From Rhytidiadelphus loreus (Eukaryota > Streptophyta > Bryopsida > Hypnales > Hylocomiaceae): 64,000 nt of DNA. The notes under the pieces were generated by a model. It searched no databases. It was not told the origin of the DNA and saw only the letters and a program-made list of their open reading frames with translations. Both the position numbers and the translations under genes were made by a program. The stretch covers positions 40,156,760 to 40,220,759 of the forward strand of contig OX344762.1 in NCBI GenBank assembly GCA_947034895.1, read 5' to 3'. Shown piece after piece: positions 46,151 through 58,778 of the stretch (position 1 is its first letter; each line of letters starts with the position of its first letter).

Positions 46151-48880
46151 GGTAAATCCAACTTCATATTTCATGTGTTTTTCTTTTACTTCTTATAAGT
46201 ACTTGAATTTAATAATCAATGGAATTCACTTAGCAATATCTAATTGCACCTCTGAAAACTCAATTTTCCAATTCAATCAATATAAATATAAAAATTTAAT
46301 TATATGAGAATCATTTTGGAATTTTTAAAACATATTTAGGTATATTGTGACAAAGTCTTTTTGCTCTTTGACACATTGTTTGGCATATTAGGTTCAACTT
46401 ACTCTTTTGTACACAATAAGATTCTTTGCTATGATTTTCAACATTCTAGAGTAAAAATACAATTGAAAAGAGTATTAAAAAACCCCACTCCATTATAACA
46501 ATTTTAGTTTGGAAAAAGATGTTGGAACAATCTACCTCCAAGACCTACTTTAGACTAAATGTACACCAAAAAAACTTGACGTTTATGTTATCCCATAATA
46601 ATGGTTATAAGTAAACATTCAATCTCTAAGATAAATATTGAGCTTTGAAGGCAAGGGAGGATGTTTTGAAATATATTTTTCCCTTTGATTCGAAATAAGA
46701 GTTCATTTATGTTATTCTTAGATAGAACAATTTGTTTGCTTTATGCTTTTATGTTAGTTTGCCTTCTACACTGGAGTTTTTGTTATAGACATTAGAAATT
46801 GGTTAAATTCTGGACCAGAGTTTTTGTTGTGAACTTCAAAAATTGAAAACAATATAAAAGCTTGGACTACCAAATGTGGTTGTGGAATTTAGAAATAAAA
46901 ATGAATAAATTTTTTGGAATTGATGTATGGTGGAATTGGAGGTATCAAAATCTAGGTGAAGAGATATGCACCAACTACTTACTGAATACAATGGAGATCA
47001 TGTCCAATAAAATTGTCATATTTCAGTTGATTTTTTCCATCGACATAGAAAAAGTCTAAAAGGTTAAATTTTCACAACTAAGTCCAACTTTATATTAAGG
47101 CTAAGTCCAATTCGGAGTAGATCCAATTTTCAATTCACTGGGCCATCTCAAATTGGGCCAAAGATTTGAGTGACCTATATTTTTTTATCAAGACCCAATT
47201 TTTTGGCATTGGAAAATATCTATGTAAGTCCTTCATAAGCAGCTATGTCATAACAAGGTAAATTGGGATGACTCTCAATAGAAAACCTTTCCGTGACCCA
47301 AAATCATGGCTTAATAAAATCATTGTAATAAGGATTCATGCATTCAATGCAAAGTAATCACAAAGAGTTATGTAGTAATGAACATTGCTTCACCAATCCC
47401 CCAAACCTACATGTATGTTTCTAAAGATTTTTAATTTTTTTTTTGTTAAATTTTATTGAAATGTTTTATGCTTTTTTAAGTTCAAGACATTTTCATAAAT
47501 TGTAATAGAAATTTGTAGGAAAAAAAAGAAAAAATTGAGTCAAACTATATTGACCATATTAGGTGAGGTCCAAACTTTTTTTTTCTTTCTAATTTCAAAC
47601 TTTCTAATCTCATAATCTATGTGGTCAAATGAGCTGAATTTTTTCTTTAAATATCCATAGTACTCTAGTACAAATTTGTATGGTTGAAAGTTTGAAAAAT
47701 GTATTTGTATTTCAATTAATATGTTCAATGAACTAGAAAGTGACAGTTTAGGATATTTTTTGTTAAAATAGAACTAGTCCTTGAAGGGGGTAAATATTTA
47801 TAAAACTTTTGTCCCCTATTATACATTTTAACGAGTTCTAACAAGTCCTAACAAAATTTTATATGTAAATCTAAGGGGGAGGCTAGTACTTTATCAATTT
47901 GTCAAGGTAAACATTTTCTACCAAATACCAAATTCAAATTGGCACAAGTACTTTGACAAATGCTAAAAATAATTTTTATTTTATCTTGACAAAAAACAGT
48001 TGTTTTCAAAAATATGAGTTTTCAAAAACTTAGCATTTAGTTTTAGAAACATTTTGGCATACCTTGGGTACAGTTTTAAGTAGTAGTGTGAGCTAATACA
48101 AATTAGTAAATGATGTGACAGTATAGAATGTAATCTTTGCAAATTTATTAAAAACATCATAATTTAAAAAAATAAATTCAAGAATTCAAGTACTATTTTA
48201 TTATAAATTATTGTTCACATTTTTAAATTAAAAAATAGAAAAATAAAACTGATATATTGTATTTATTATTATTCTCTATGTAAATATTTCTTCAATATGT
48301 ATCTAATATTTTAATATTGATCTTATTAATATATAATATTATTTCAATGATAATTTCACAACTGGAGTATAATTTAATGACTTTATTAGTATTATTTTAT
48401 TGTCATTGATGTAATTACCTTTTTACACGTGTAGAATTTGATATTGCCACATTTGTATGTATCTAAACAACGTGATCTTAGAAAAAATGATTCCAAGAAA
48501 TATTTAATGCCTACTAAAGAATATTAAATATAACAAACACAATGACGAGATGCCTATTAATGACTCCAATAAAAAAATGTGAATATCCAATATCTCCTAA
48601 ATCCTAGTTATAGTTAGTGTTTTTATTATGCACAATTTTTTTGCCAAGTGGCTCATAGCCAAAAGATGTTGGCTATTTCTTTTAAAGTAAAATTTCATTC
48701 TGGGGGGTCAAAATAGCTGGATGATTGTTGCATTTTAAGACCAATAGCCAAAATCCACCTAGATATCACCAAGTTTTGATATAGATACCACCAAATATCA
48801 CTCAAGTATATCATACAGACATCGCATCTATTCTTCAATTGATTTGTTTATTACCATAAGATCTTTTTGACCATGAATCC
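46151..48880. other. AT-rich DNA, no recognised content
   Basis: Very AT-rich. Chance frames only (for example 46862-47059 and minus 47540-47728). No repeat with clear ends. Confidence 0.5.
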
Positions 48881-50988
48881 CCCGGTCACATTCTTGGTAT
48901 CGTTGGAAAGTTCTCTGCAAGGAGGGGTGCAAGGACTTTGTTTCGTAACATTCCGACTCACAACATAAAAGATATTGAATTTTAAAGTTTTTATGAATTT
49001 AAAAAATTAAAAAATTACTTTTACTCCAAAAAAACCTTTATTATACTGTGGCAGCAGCACAGGGGAGGCAAACGAATGGGTATTAAAGAAATAACTGTCT
49101 CCTTCTCCAAAATGATTAAAAAAACACCCCACTGGTTATAGTATTGTACTCTCTACTACCACACATTACATTACAATAACTTATATTTCAAAAATATCGT
49201 CTCACCACGGTGTCCCCATGTAATTGGACACCTTCCCCTTGTCACCCATTCTAAATCCGTGGGATAGGAATTTTTGGGTTCTCGAACCTGACACATGTAA
49301 GTTTTTCTAATTCCCTGTTTTAGCAAGTCACCCCCCATTTTTAAAAACGCAGCGTAGTTCCCAAGAAAAAAATAACTGAATGACTAACTCAACCCCCAGT
49401 GGATGAATTGTGTTGGATGAATATACTTCGTGAAGGAACAATCCATCACGCATGATGATAAGCATCCAAAGGGGGTATGTGTCAGGGTCCTCCTTCTTGC
49501 ACACCCCAATAGTGACCTCCAAGAGAATACTATGTTACCTAATCATTCCATGCCATCTGGTAAAACGTATCTCGAGGCAACCCTAATTAAAGACTCCCTT
49601 TGTTTATCCTCACCTGGCCTGCAGCAGGCAGGCACCAAGATCATGCACGGATGGAAGTCGTCGTAGCGGCAGATGAAAACATGAGGAAGAGACCGACCGT
49701 GACGGCCGCGAGCCAAAGAAGCCGGGCTGCCGGAACTGATCACTTGCAATTGCAGGTTAGTCGGAGACTTGGGGAAGCAATTACAACCCACTGGCACCCA
49801 TTAACTTTCTCACGTTTTCATGGAAAACGCCAGCCCACAGCACCTCCATAGCCACGAGTCCACAACTTCATCAAGGTGGGGGCCAAAGCTTTTTCAACAA
49901 CACAAGTTGGGGAGAGAGTCATCAGTCAAGTTTGGGGCTTCCGTTTTTGCTCATGAATCCCGCGAGAGAAGAGATTGCTTCTAATCACGTTTTATAGACA
50001 CGGGTTTTTCATGAGGGTGAATAGCAAGGTGTGGACTTGCAGACGAAAGTGAAGCTCCCGAATTGCGTCTTCTTCTTCAGGGCGGCAAGGTGGTGTTTTG
50101 GGGCATTGTCAACTGGTGTGCATGTTTTGAAAGGTAGGACGGACTTTTTGTGGAAGAAGCTCTTTTTTTGTTGGGGGTGTGCTGGTAAATATTGTTGGTA
50201 TGCAGGTCTTATTATTAGGAGAGTTATTAGATGCCGAAGTTTTCTACTTAGCAAGGGGGTTTCTAGGTTACTTGACAAGGTTTGTGGAGAGATGATAGTT
50301 GTGAGTAATGATAAAAGGTGTTGGAATGGTGTCCAGGTCTTGAGAGTCACGACACTTGTGTGTGTGCTTCGTTCTTCTTTTCTACTGTTACTTGTGAAGA
50401 TTCTTAACTGGTTTTGCTGACAACTGGGTTCACGTACCGTTCTCGTATGTAGTGTGTGCTGTATTGCGTACCGCATGCTTGGGAATACTGAGCGTCGTGA
50501 GCTCAGGATATGGTGGATGTTAAGAATGAGGTCTGGGAGGGGATTAATCTCGTGGAAAGAACAGGAGTTTTAGATACAAGGACCACTCTTCTATTAGGTT
50601 TTGATTCTTTAATTACGCACTTGTTACATGTTTTCCTCAAAATTCCTTGTTCGCCTTGATACGAACGACCTGTTGTTGCGTTTCTTCCGTTGCAGGCAAT
50701 CCAGCAAGAACTACAAAAGTTGTGTTGGGGGCGTGGCTACTCAGTTTTGAAGAGTGATGGAGTTAACAGGCTGGTTGTGTCTGAGGACGTCCGATTGCAG
50801 CTATTCACCCACTGAAGAAGCTATTCACTACCTGTTCTAGTATTGTATTGGTTTCTGTGCCGGAGAGCAATGGCCGTATTTACTGGTCGGTGGTTCATTA
50901 ATCTCTTATGAATTGAGTATCATCCCAGTGACAGTTTGGAGCTCTTGGAGAATAGAAGGATAATAGGGGTATTGCAAAGGTAGACATA
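48881..50988. other. Intergenic DNA and upstream region of the GST-hemerythrin gene
   Basis: At about 48890-48935 the minus strand carries CAGAGAACTTTCCAACGATA, a piece also present at 245-300 and 37700. From about 49400 the base composition rises to genic levels. TTCTTCCGTTGCAG at 50683-50696 looks like an acceptor of a 5'-UTR intron. Frames such as 50031-50420 lack domains and were rejected. Confidence 0.5.
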
Positions 50989-53900
50989 ATGGGAGCATGC
51001 TGTGCTAAGGAAGCTCGTCAAAGAGTGGAGAATTCGAAGTCTGCTGTGGTACCGTCTTGGCAGTCATCGCCAACTTACGTAGATGACGATGAAGGAAAAG
51101 TGAAACTGGTTGGAGATGTCACTTGTCCTTACACGCAACGTGTACGCATTGCGCTTCTACACAAGGTAACGCCATTGACCATTACAGTATGTTTTCTCCC
51201 TATTCTGCGAGGAGGTTCGTTTTCAATGTGTTCTTTGAAAGCTCATTAGGTGGAGGATACTATTTACTTCACTTTAAAGCATTTGTACATGGTTCTTCGG
51301 GGAGATCACTCAATAGACCACACGGATGACTTTGGGCACAAAAGCCAAACTCTCTTGTGATCAAATCGTTTGCTCGCTCAATGTACTGGATGGTTTCTTA
51401 TGCAATTTTGAAGATCATTGGCCACAGATATTTAGCCAAGTCATGCTAACACCCAACTTGCTTCAGAATTGTAGGCCAACCGAGTATAAGTGTTATTTAA
51501 GTTACTGTCGGTAGCAGGGGGTGGTCAATAGGCGACGGGAACATAACAATTTTCATGTCCTCTACCTTAGTTGCATCTGCTATTTAGCCTCGAAAGAATA
51601 ATAGACTGATTCTTTAGTTTCTGTTAGACTTCACAAAACTTGCCACAGGTTACATGGATATAGATTAGGTTTTCATTGGTATGGGGGGGAATTTGCTATA
51701 ACAAAAGTGATATTCCTGATGTTTTGCAGGGTGTCCCAGTGGAAGCCTCGTTGGTGATGCCAGATGATCTCCGCAACTGCAGAGGAGAGAACTTGACCAA
51801 CTTGAGCCCTGACGGCAAGTTCCCCGTTTTCCAACATGGGGATCACAAAATCAGCGGCTCGGTGGACGCCATCCTGGCCTACATTGAAGAGAATTTCGAG
51901 AATCCTCCTCTACTGCCAAGTGGTATGGAGAAACAAGTGGCCCAGTGGGTATCATACGTTCGAGATATCTTCACTTCTGTTATTGAAGACGCCTTGTACA
52001 ACGGGGATCCCTATCAACAAGAAGCTTTAGAATTGAGGTTGAACGACTCCTTGGCACGTTTAAACACTGGACTTGAGTCATACCAGAGAAAGGGAAAATT
52101 CTTCTTGGGCTCCAAGTTCACAATGGTAGATGTTTACCTCATACCCTTCCTCTCTTTGATGGACCTTGTGACCTACATCCGAGGGTTCGAAATCCAATCC
52201 TCGTACTCAAGATTGTCAGCTTACAAGTCGGTCATGTGTACTTTCAAAGTCTACAAACCGGTGCAAGTGGGCTCGGATCTGTCGAAGACTATTCTGGTGA
52301 AATCCTCCATTGAGAAAATGCCGCAGCCTATGATAACTTTGACGCTCCTGCAGCACAAGAGTATGGTTTGGCAATTGGAAGCCTTTGCTAAACTGGTGAA
52401 AGAGTTTGATAGCATCAACAAGAAACCGTCCTTGGATGTAATGGGACGAACTGTACTTGGGACGAGGTTGAAAGAGCTGCCCAAGTTGTATAACAGTTTG
52501 CTGGAGATTCTGCAAGAGCATGCCCGGATGGAGGAAAGAGTGATATTTCCAGCACTCGAATCAGCTAACCAAGGTAATTGAACACCCTGCGAAATTGGAT
52601 TTATAACCTCTTTTTAATCCCAAGTTCTCCATCATGGTGAAGTTGAAGTCCGTTTAAAAAGTGTTGTTTTGTGATCTTAAGAGTAGAATTCGAGATGTTA
52701 TGAACGCTGTCGTTTGAGGTCTTGCAAAGTAGAAGTTCTATCGATATGAAATTTTGCTTCATTTTTGTTATAGATCTTGACTCTGAGCTTTTGGTTTGGT
52801 GCTACAGGTCTGACTGAATCTGCACTAAGGGATCATGCCCGAGATCTACCAGTAATGAATGGAATTCGGGAGGACATTAAAGGTGTTATGGCATTGAGAC
52901 AAGGCAACCGTGACCACCGGGAAGCACTGTCTTCTCTGGCTGACCGTGTGGAAGCATTTGAGGTCAGTACAAAGCACGCTATCATCCACACCTATTTGCA
53001 CGTCAATGTAGCAATCCTCTCCCAAGATTTTAACTTGGAGAAGATACTTTTCTTGTTGAATTAACCCTAAGTGCTCGAACAGAAAAGTAGTACGTCTCCA
53101 TAAGAAGCCTGTAGATAACAGTAGTAAACTTCTAAAACACATATTTCTATCATTCAAAAATGAATTCTTCTTCCTATTGGTACATTTTATAACCTTTTAA
53201 GTTCCTTAAGCGATCTAATTCAATTCCTAGAGATATAGAAGTCATCACTTTCAGCTATTTTGGAAATAATAAGAAATGTATGCATTTCCGAATGTAAACG
53301 CCTGCTCCATGTGTACCAGTAACTGCTTCATTATGGGCACCAAATCCGATAAATCTTTCTCGGTAATCCATTATAATTACAGAGTGTCATGGAATTGTCT
53401 CTTTTTCATCCCCGTGGATAGTCACATTATTCATCCGAACTTCAGATGGATTGTTAATTAGGGAACTAACCAATCTCCAGTGCAGTCTTTTAAACGGTGA
53501 CACATTTTTCCGTTTGCAAAAGGATTGTCACAAAATTTGCAACTGGGTGTACTAGTATTCAGCACTTCAGACCTTCAAACCTCACAATTCACAGTCTTTT
53601 TTAACGATGATCTTTCTTTCCTTCTGTAAAAGGATTGTTACTAACGTGAATTTTTTGCAGGTCCATGTGAAGGAACACTTCCAGGAGGAAGAGCGAGAGC
53701 AACTCCCCCTTCTCCAAGCAGCAGGCTACGGAATGAAGAAGCAACAGCCCATGGTCGTCCAAGCCTTTCAGTTGATGGAATCCACCCATTCCAGGTTATT
53801 GCCGTACCTTCTGGAAGGCTTGAAACCCTACGAAGTCCACCAATACTTAGGTCTCATGACGTCCTTCACCTCCGACTTCGACAAAAACTCCATGCTACCC

Positions 53901-54113
53901 CGAATCGCACATGCCTTGAACAATGAGGATTACGAGAATGTGCGGAAAGTGGCGGTGGACAGGGTTCCATCTCTTGGTGGACCGCAGTACACCAGGGTGC
54001 AGAATAGACCGAGTTTGGACCAAGCGGATTCGTATTCCAGGGTGCAATCGAGACCCAATTTGGACCAGGGGGATAATTGGTATGCGAGGCGAGCTGTCTC
54101 TTTCTACGCATAA
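50989..54113 (+). CDS. Glutathione S-transferase fused to a hemerythrin (HHE) domain, 4 exons
   Basis: Matches the hemerythrin class of GSTs described in mosses. Enzyme role and metal binding are inferred from the families. Exons: 50989-51165, 51730-52573, 52808-52962, 53661-54113. GT-AG borders and phases join into 542 residues. Residues 1-5, MGACC, fit N-myristoylation at Gly2 plus palmitoylation at Cys4/Cys5, which would tether it to a membrane. A thioredoxin-fold GST N-domain (about 37-115) has CPYTQRVRIAL with Cys46 as candidate catalytic residue and SPDGKFPVFQHGDHKISGS. A helical GST C-domain (about 125-235) follows with FFLGSKFTMVDVYLIPFL. The hemerythrin bundle (about 262-415) shows His268, His323/Glu327 (EHARMEE), His350 and His398/Glu402 (EHFQEEE), the complete H, HxxxE, H, HxxxE pattern. 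The tail ends in two repeats of form YxRVQxRPxLDQxD. No neighbour suggests a pathway. Confidence 0.93.
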
Positions 54114-55593
54114 AAAATGAGGTTTCTTCATATTATGATAACATTGGTGACCACCCACCCTTGCATTGGAGTTTTATTTTGCGGGAAATCAAGGTAGGAA
54201 AAACATAGAATATTGTTATGAGAACAATGGTGACCACCCACCCTTACCTGTACTTGTTGGCTCAGTAGCAATGCTGTCAACATATAAGAGGATATGTACC
54301 TGAGATTATACCAAATTGGAGCATCTTAGACTCCCTGCGATTTCAGAGAATTGGAGCAACTTGAACTCCCTGAGATTTCAGAGAATTGGAGTATCTTGAA
54401 CTCCCCGAGATTTCAGAGAATTGGAGCAGCTTGGACTCCCTGCGATTTCAGAGAATTGGAGTATCTTTGGACACCCTGATTCTTCATGGAATTTGCATTT
54501 GGGACGAAGGTGTCTGGAGATCCTTTTCAAGAGAGTTATGTATCAGATATGTCGTTTAGCCCAAGTTCGTTATTGGACGTAACCCTCGGCTGTTCTCCAA
54601 GCTCTACTGTAGACTCAAGATTTTTCCAATCTTGAAGAAATACGGCTCTCTCAAAGAGTGTGGGTAGCATGGGGTTGTGACTCCAAATCCTCCGTCCCTC
54701 CATGTGTCACGTGGACAGGAGAAGGGTGACGGGCGGCCTCTCTAGTACGACGGAGTACTTCATAGCTTTTGTACTGTACCTTACAGGGTGTTGTGGTCAT
54801 GAGTTCCCACAAAAGTTTCTTTGTTGTGACCATTTTTCCACTGTCTTGACCCTTGACAGGGACTGAACTACTTAGTCCCTGTTGAAGCCTGCTGTTCCTC
54901 CCTTTAGACCCGACTTCAATTTGGCGAGGAGAAATTTTAGCCAGGTCAACATGGTTGGCAGAAGATATGGAACGGCAGGTGTGACGTTGTACACTAGGTT
55001 GAAATTTTCTCAAGTGTAACCTTGGGACGCAGCTTCGAAGAAGGGCCGTGATTGTGTTCGAGGTGGCGGTATTCTTACGACGACGGAGCTTCAGTTGTAT
55101 TGTATGATAATGCAGTGATATAATAGTGTAGTGAATAGTGAGACTGGAAGCTTCTTTCTTGTTGTAGGATGATGTTGTGAAGCATCGTCCCTCGTGCTGG
55201 ATTTGAGCAAGGGTCGTGAACTTGGACAATTGTAAGCATACTGTTGGAGGGAGGAAATTGGGAACTTTCTGTTTAGAGTGTTTTCTATTGTTGTTTTTTG
55301 TTTTTTGTTTTTTTTATTTTCCCTGGTTCTCAATCGGCCACCTTGGTTCAGTTGGTTGAAAGAGTGTTCGGGATTCTGTTTTGTTTTTAAAGGGATTGCT
55401 TGACACATTGCATCACACAGCATCCAACAGCAGCTGAGGTGTCATTTGAGTCCATGCACGAAATGGTATTTTAAGGAGAGAAGATATTGTTTCTATTCCT
55501 CTTTTTGTGTGAGCATGACTCTTTCTTAACCCCTGTAATGATGCAGTGGCCTAAAAAGGTTTTGATGGATGATGGTAGAGAATCCTTCTATGT
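54114..55593. other. Downstream of the GST-hemerythrin gene
   Basis: Two copies of GGTGACCACCCACCCTT lie at about 54147 and 54230, then a 35-bp tandem array. The minus-strand frame 54651-55229 (192 codons) is Ser/Thr/His-rich with no domain, no splice context and ends without homology I know; I do not accept it as a gene. Confidence 0.5.
54314..54478. repeat. Tandem repeat, 35-bp unit, nearly 5 copies
   Basis: Unit AATTGGAGCATCTTAGACTC followed by CCTGCGATTTCAGAG. Copies start at 54314, 54349, 54384, 54419 and 54454 with a few substitutions. It lies about 200 bp after the stop codon and may be in the 3' UTR. Confidence 0.95.
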
Positions 55594-55830
55594 CATTAGA
55601 AGAGATTTTGGGCCATGGGAAGGTTGTTTCAGGCTTGTTCTCCTGGCAGTCAGAATAAAAACTAATTAAATACTAATTTTAATATTAAAAAACTAATTAT
55701 TTAAAAATTAATTAAAAATACTAAAATATTAAAATCTGATGTGACCGAAATTTGGCCCCATCAGACTGTGCATGTGGCTGAGTTTATAGAGTTAGGGAAC
55801 TTAGGGAACTCATGGCCATCTACAATGAAG
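55594..55830 (+). mobile_element. Family-B palindromic MITE copy
   Basis: Starts CATTAGAAGAGATTTT, identical in its first 15 bases to the copy at 7594. The core has GATGTGACCGAAATTTGG and CATCAGACTG, then GGGAACTCATGGCC. Right end diverged. Confidence 0.6.
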
Positions 55831-55924
55831 ATGGAAGAATAGATGATCATCTTTGGAATTTTGTGCGAAAAGGGGAGGGCATGCAAAAACAGTTTGACCT
55901 CCAGTGAATGCTCTTGTTTTTTTT

Positions 55925-56305
55925 AAGCAAATGATTCACGTGGGGCTAGAAGGATATTTTCCACAATGACTAGCTTGACATTTTACAGTTAATACCTTTG
56001 AAAGTTTTTTTAAGCAAATGATTCATGTGGGACTGGAAAGGATGATTTCCACAATGACTAGCTTGACATTTTACAGTTAATACCTTTGAAAGTTTTTTTA
56101 AGCAAATGATTCATGTGGGACTGGAAAGGATGATTTCCACAATGACTAGCTTGACATTTCATGGTTAATACCTTTGAAAATTTTTATAGACATTTCATGG
56201 TTAATACCTTTAAAAGTTTTTTTAAGCAAATGATTCACGTGGAACTAGATAGGATGATTTTCACAATGACTAGCTTGACATTTCATGGTTAATACCTTTG
56301 AAAGG
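55925..56305. repeat. Tandem repeat, 88-bp unit, 4 copies
   Basis: AAGCAAATGATTCA(C/T)GTGG starts at 55925, 56012, 56100 and 56224. Between copies 3 and 4 an extra 36 bp duplicates GACATTTCATGGTTAATACC. A/T-rich, non-coding. Confidence 0.93.
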
Positions 56306-57071
56306 TAATTAAAATTTCTCAAATTCATATTCACTGCTTCTATAGTATTTTTGAAAGTCATTTATTAGACATTTTTTGTCATCAACAATGTTTCAAAGGT
56401 CAACCTCAAAAGATGGCCATATAATTATATAGTTCAATTGAATTTCAAAATCTTTCATTCTTTGTGCTCTATTTTCCATAGTATATTTTTTTAAATAAAA
56501 AAATTAGTGTGGTTTTTAAAGTCGTAATCACATGTGAACTATAAATTATAAAATTTTCAGATTTTTTTACTGCAAATTTGATATAAAATTTTATAAAATT
56601 TTAATATACAAACCATGAGTCTCACCAAAACTATAGGCATCCCAAGAATAAAGAAAGCCAAAAAAAAAGTGTCCCTTCTGTGATAAATAGTAGAGAGCCT
56701 TATTTTCTCACCTTATTTTCTCATAGAGACCTAGGTTCACTTCAGGTTCAGGGGGACCCTTGTATAATTGGTTGAGAATGTATCATGAATTTTTAAGAAC
56801 AAGTGAAGGAAATTCATTGTAAATGGAAAATGAACTTGAAAAATAATAATTTCATCCCAAGTGTACACTATAGTTTTGAGCATTTTACAGTAGTATAAAC
56901 CAAATCTTTGTGTCATTTTATACCCAGAAATGTGGTTTCAAACCCTAAATTTTGAACTATAACAAAATTCTCATTCTAAAGGGTTTAATAAAGTTTTCAA
57001 ATGAAGTAGAATTTAGATCTAGAAAGCATCACAGAGAAGAGACTCCAATCTCTTTGGGGGATTGGCATAAA
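56306..57071. other. AT-rich DNA, no recognised content
   Basis: No gene or clear repeat seen. Confidence 0.5.
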
Positions 57072-57075
57072 TTAA

Positions 57076-57722
57076 CCCCTAAATGTCCAAGTTCTTTTTT
57101 GAGCTTCTTGGAATTTACTTTTAAATTGAACAAAAAGTAAATTTTTTGATAAGTTTTATAAAAAAATTTGGAATTGTAAAATTACAAATTCAATTTAGAC
57201 ATGTTAAAGATCACACATGAAAAGAAAACACAACAATATCACTTATGGATTGAATGATAATATTGTTTGATCACGAGGGTGTTAACATTGTGAAAGTGAT
57301 TTGAAGTCTTTCAATTATATTTTCACAAGTCAAATCTAAAAAATTGATCACCCCCAAAAAATGAGGTTAAAGGGTGTAATATGCATAAACCCAATCAATT
57401 TGTAGCTTCTCAAAATATATTCTATAGTTTTTTAAATGAATTTATAATGTGCTTTTTCCTCCAAGATTTAGTGTATTTGAGGCTCATTTACAAGAGTCCT
57501 CAAGACTAGAAAATCAAAATTTGCAACAGACACCTTTGCACAAAATGTTGAATAGAAAAATCACAATCATTCATTTTCAAAATCGGATTTTTGATGCTAA
57601 AACTAGACTTCAAAAAGAATTTTTCAAGAACATTGAACTACTAAAAATAGAGACTTGGTTAGGTTTTATTTAACTTCAAAATATTGTGTACATGAGAATT
57701 TGGTGCCTCTTGCATTTAGGAG
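57076..57722. mobile_element. TTAA-flanked MITE, 647 bp, copy 2
   Basis: TTAA on both sides (57072-57075 and 57723-57726). Ends CCCCTAAATGTCCAAG and the inverse of CTCCTAAATGCAAGAGG. Same length and order of blocks as 34093-34739. Short frames inside (for example 57449-57673) are not conserved as protein. Confidence 0.88.
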
Positions 57723-57726
57723 TTAA

Positions 57727-58778
57727 GAGTTTATTCATCTTGTGTCCTATGCATTGCCCCAAGTAGTAAAGCGAGTGATGCAAAGATTACACATCTCTAT
57801 CAAGAAGGAGACTCTATAGTATCTAGTAACATGAAGCATGTAGTGATTGATAAACAAAAAGAAGCAAATTAATGTATTACAAGTTGTGTTGGAATTGTCT
57901 ATACTAGTTTTTTGACGAATGGTAGATGTCTTGGTAATGTCAGAACCATCACTAGATGTAATTGCAAGTGATTTAGGATACATCAGTATTGTAGTCCAGG
58001 TTTGAATCCTTGGATTGATTGTTGGATTTTTAGCTTTGGTGAGAGTATTGAGATATGAAAGCATCAATATTCATGACAATAGACAGTAGTTTAGTGTTTG
58101 TATTGGTGTGTTCTTTCATTTGAGCTAATTGATCAAATATTTTTGAGGCAATAATTGATGTCATTTGGATATTAATTGGAGATTTTGCTAGTCAATTTGG
58201 ATGTTAATAAAATACATTGTATATGGAGCTTTAATTTTAGGGGTTTAAATTTAGAAGATGTTAAAATTATATCTGAAGTTAGGGGGCTAAGTTAGGGGGA
58301 AGTAGTTGATTATTTTGAAGTTTTAATTTGTAAAGAAGTTTGTATATTGCATATTGTATTGCAATGTTATTGATATTGTTTATTGTGTTTTTAACAATTG
58401 TTTGTGGTAGTGTGAGTGTTTAGAAGGATTGGATATGTGTAGTTCCACATGCTCCCTTCGCAATGAAGAGAAGCTGGTCAATTGCCCATACAATCATGAG
58501 TTGTAGTATTTTGTAGAAATGATTAATGTTTTTCTTGGTTTAAAGCAACAAATTCAAGAAAAAAGCAGTCATTGTAGTATGTGAATTCAAGAAATTGAAT
58601 TTGTGCTGTGTGGAAGGATTTCTTGGGGGGGGGATGAAATGATATAGTGCAAATATATAGTATTTGGAGGCTTAATTTTATAGGGGAGTGCTAAGATGTG
58701 AGTATAGAATCTATGGGCCTATGAGCCTCAGTCTATATTATAGACACTTCCTATAGTTATAGGTGTCTATTTAATATG
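57727..58778. other. AT-rich DNA, no recognised content
   Basis: A 106-codon minus frame at 57747-58067 has no recognisable domain. No repeat with clear ends. Confidence 0.5.

Noticed and set aside
50031..50420. 129-codon Cys/Trp-rich + frame before the GST-hemerythrin gene
   Set aside because: No domain, and it sits in the probable promoter or 5'-UTR intron.
53065..53090. TTAACCCTAAGTGCTCG in intron 3 of the GST-hemerythrin gene as a TTAA element
   Set aside because: Only a left end is visible. No matching right end was found within the intron.
54651..55229. 192-codon minus frame downstream of the GST-hemerythrin gene
   Set aside because: No recognisable domain, low-complexity Ser/Thr/His composition and no splice or promoter context. 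A non-coding RNA or chance frame cannot be excluded.
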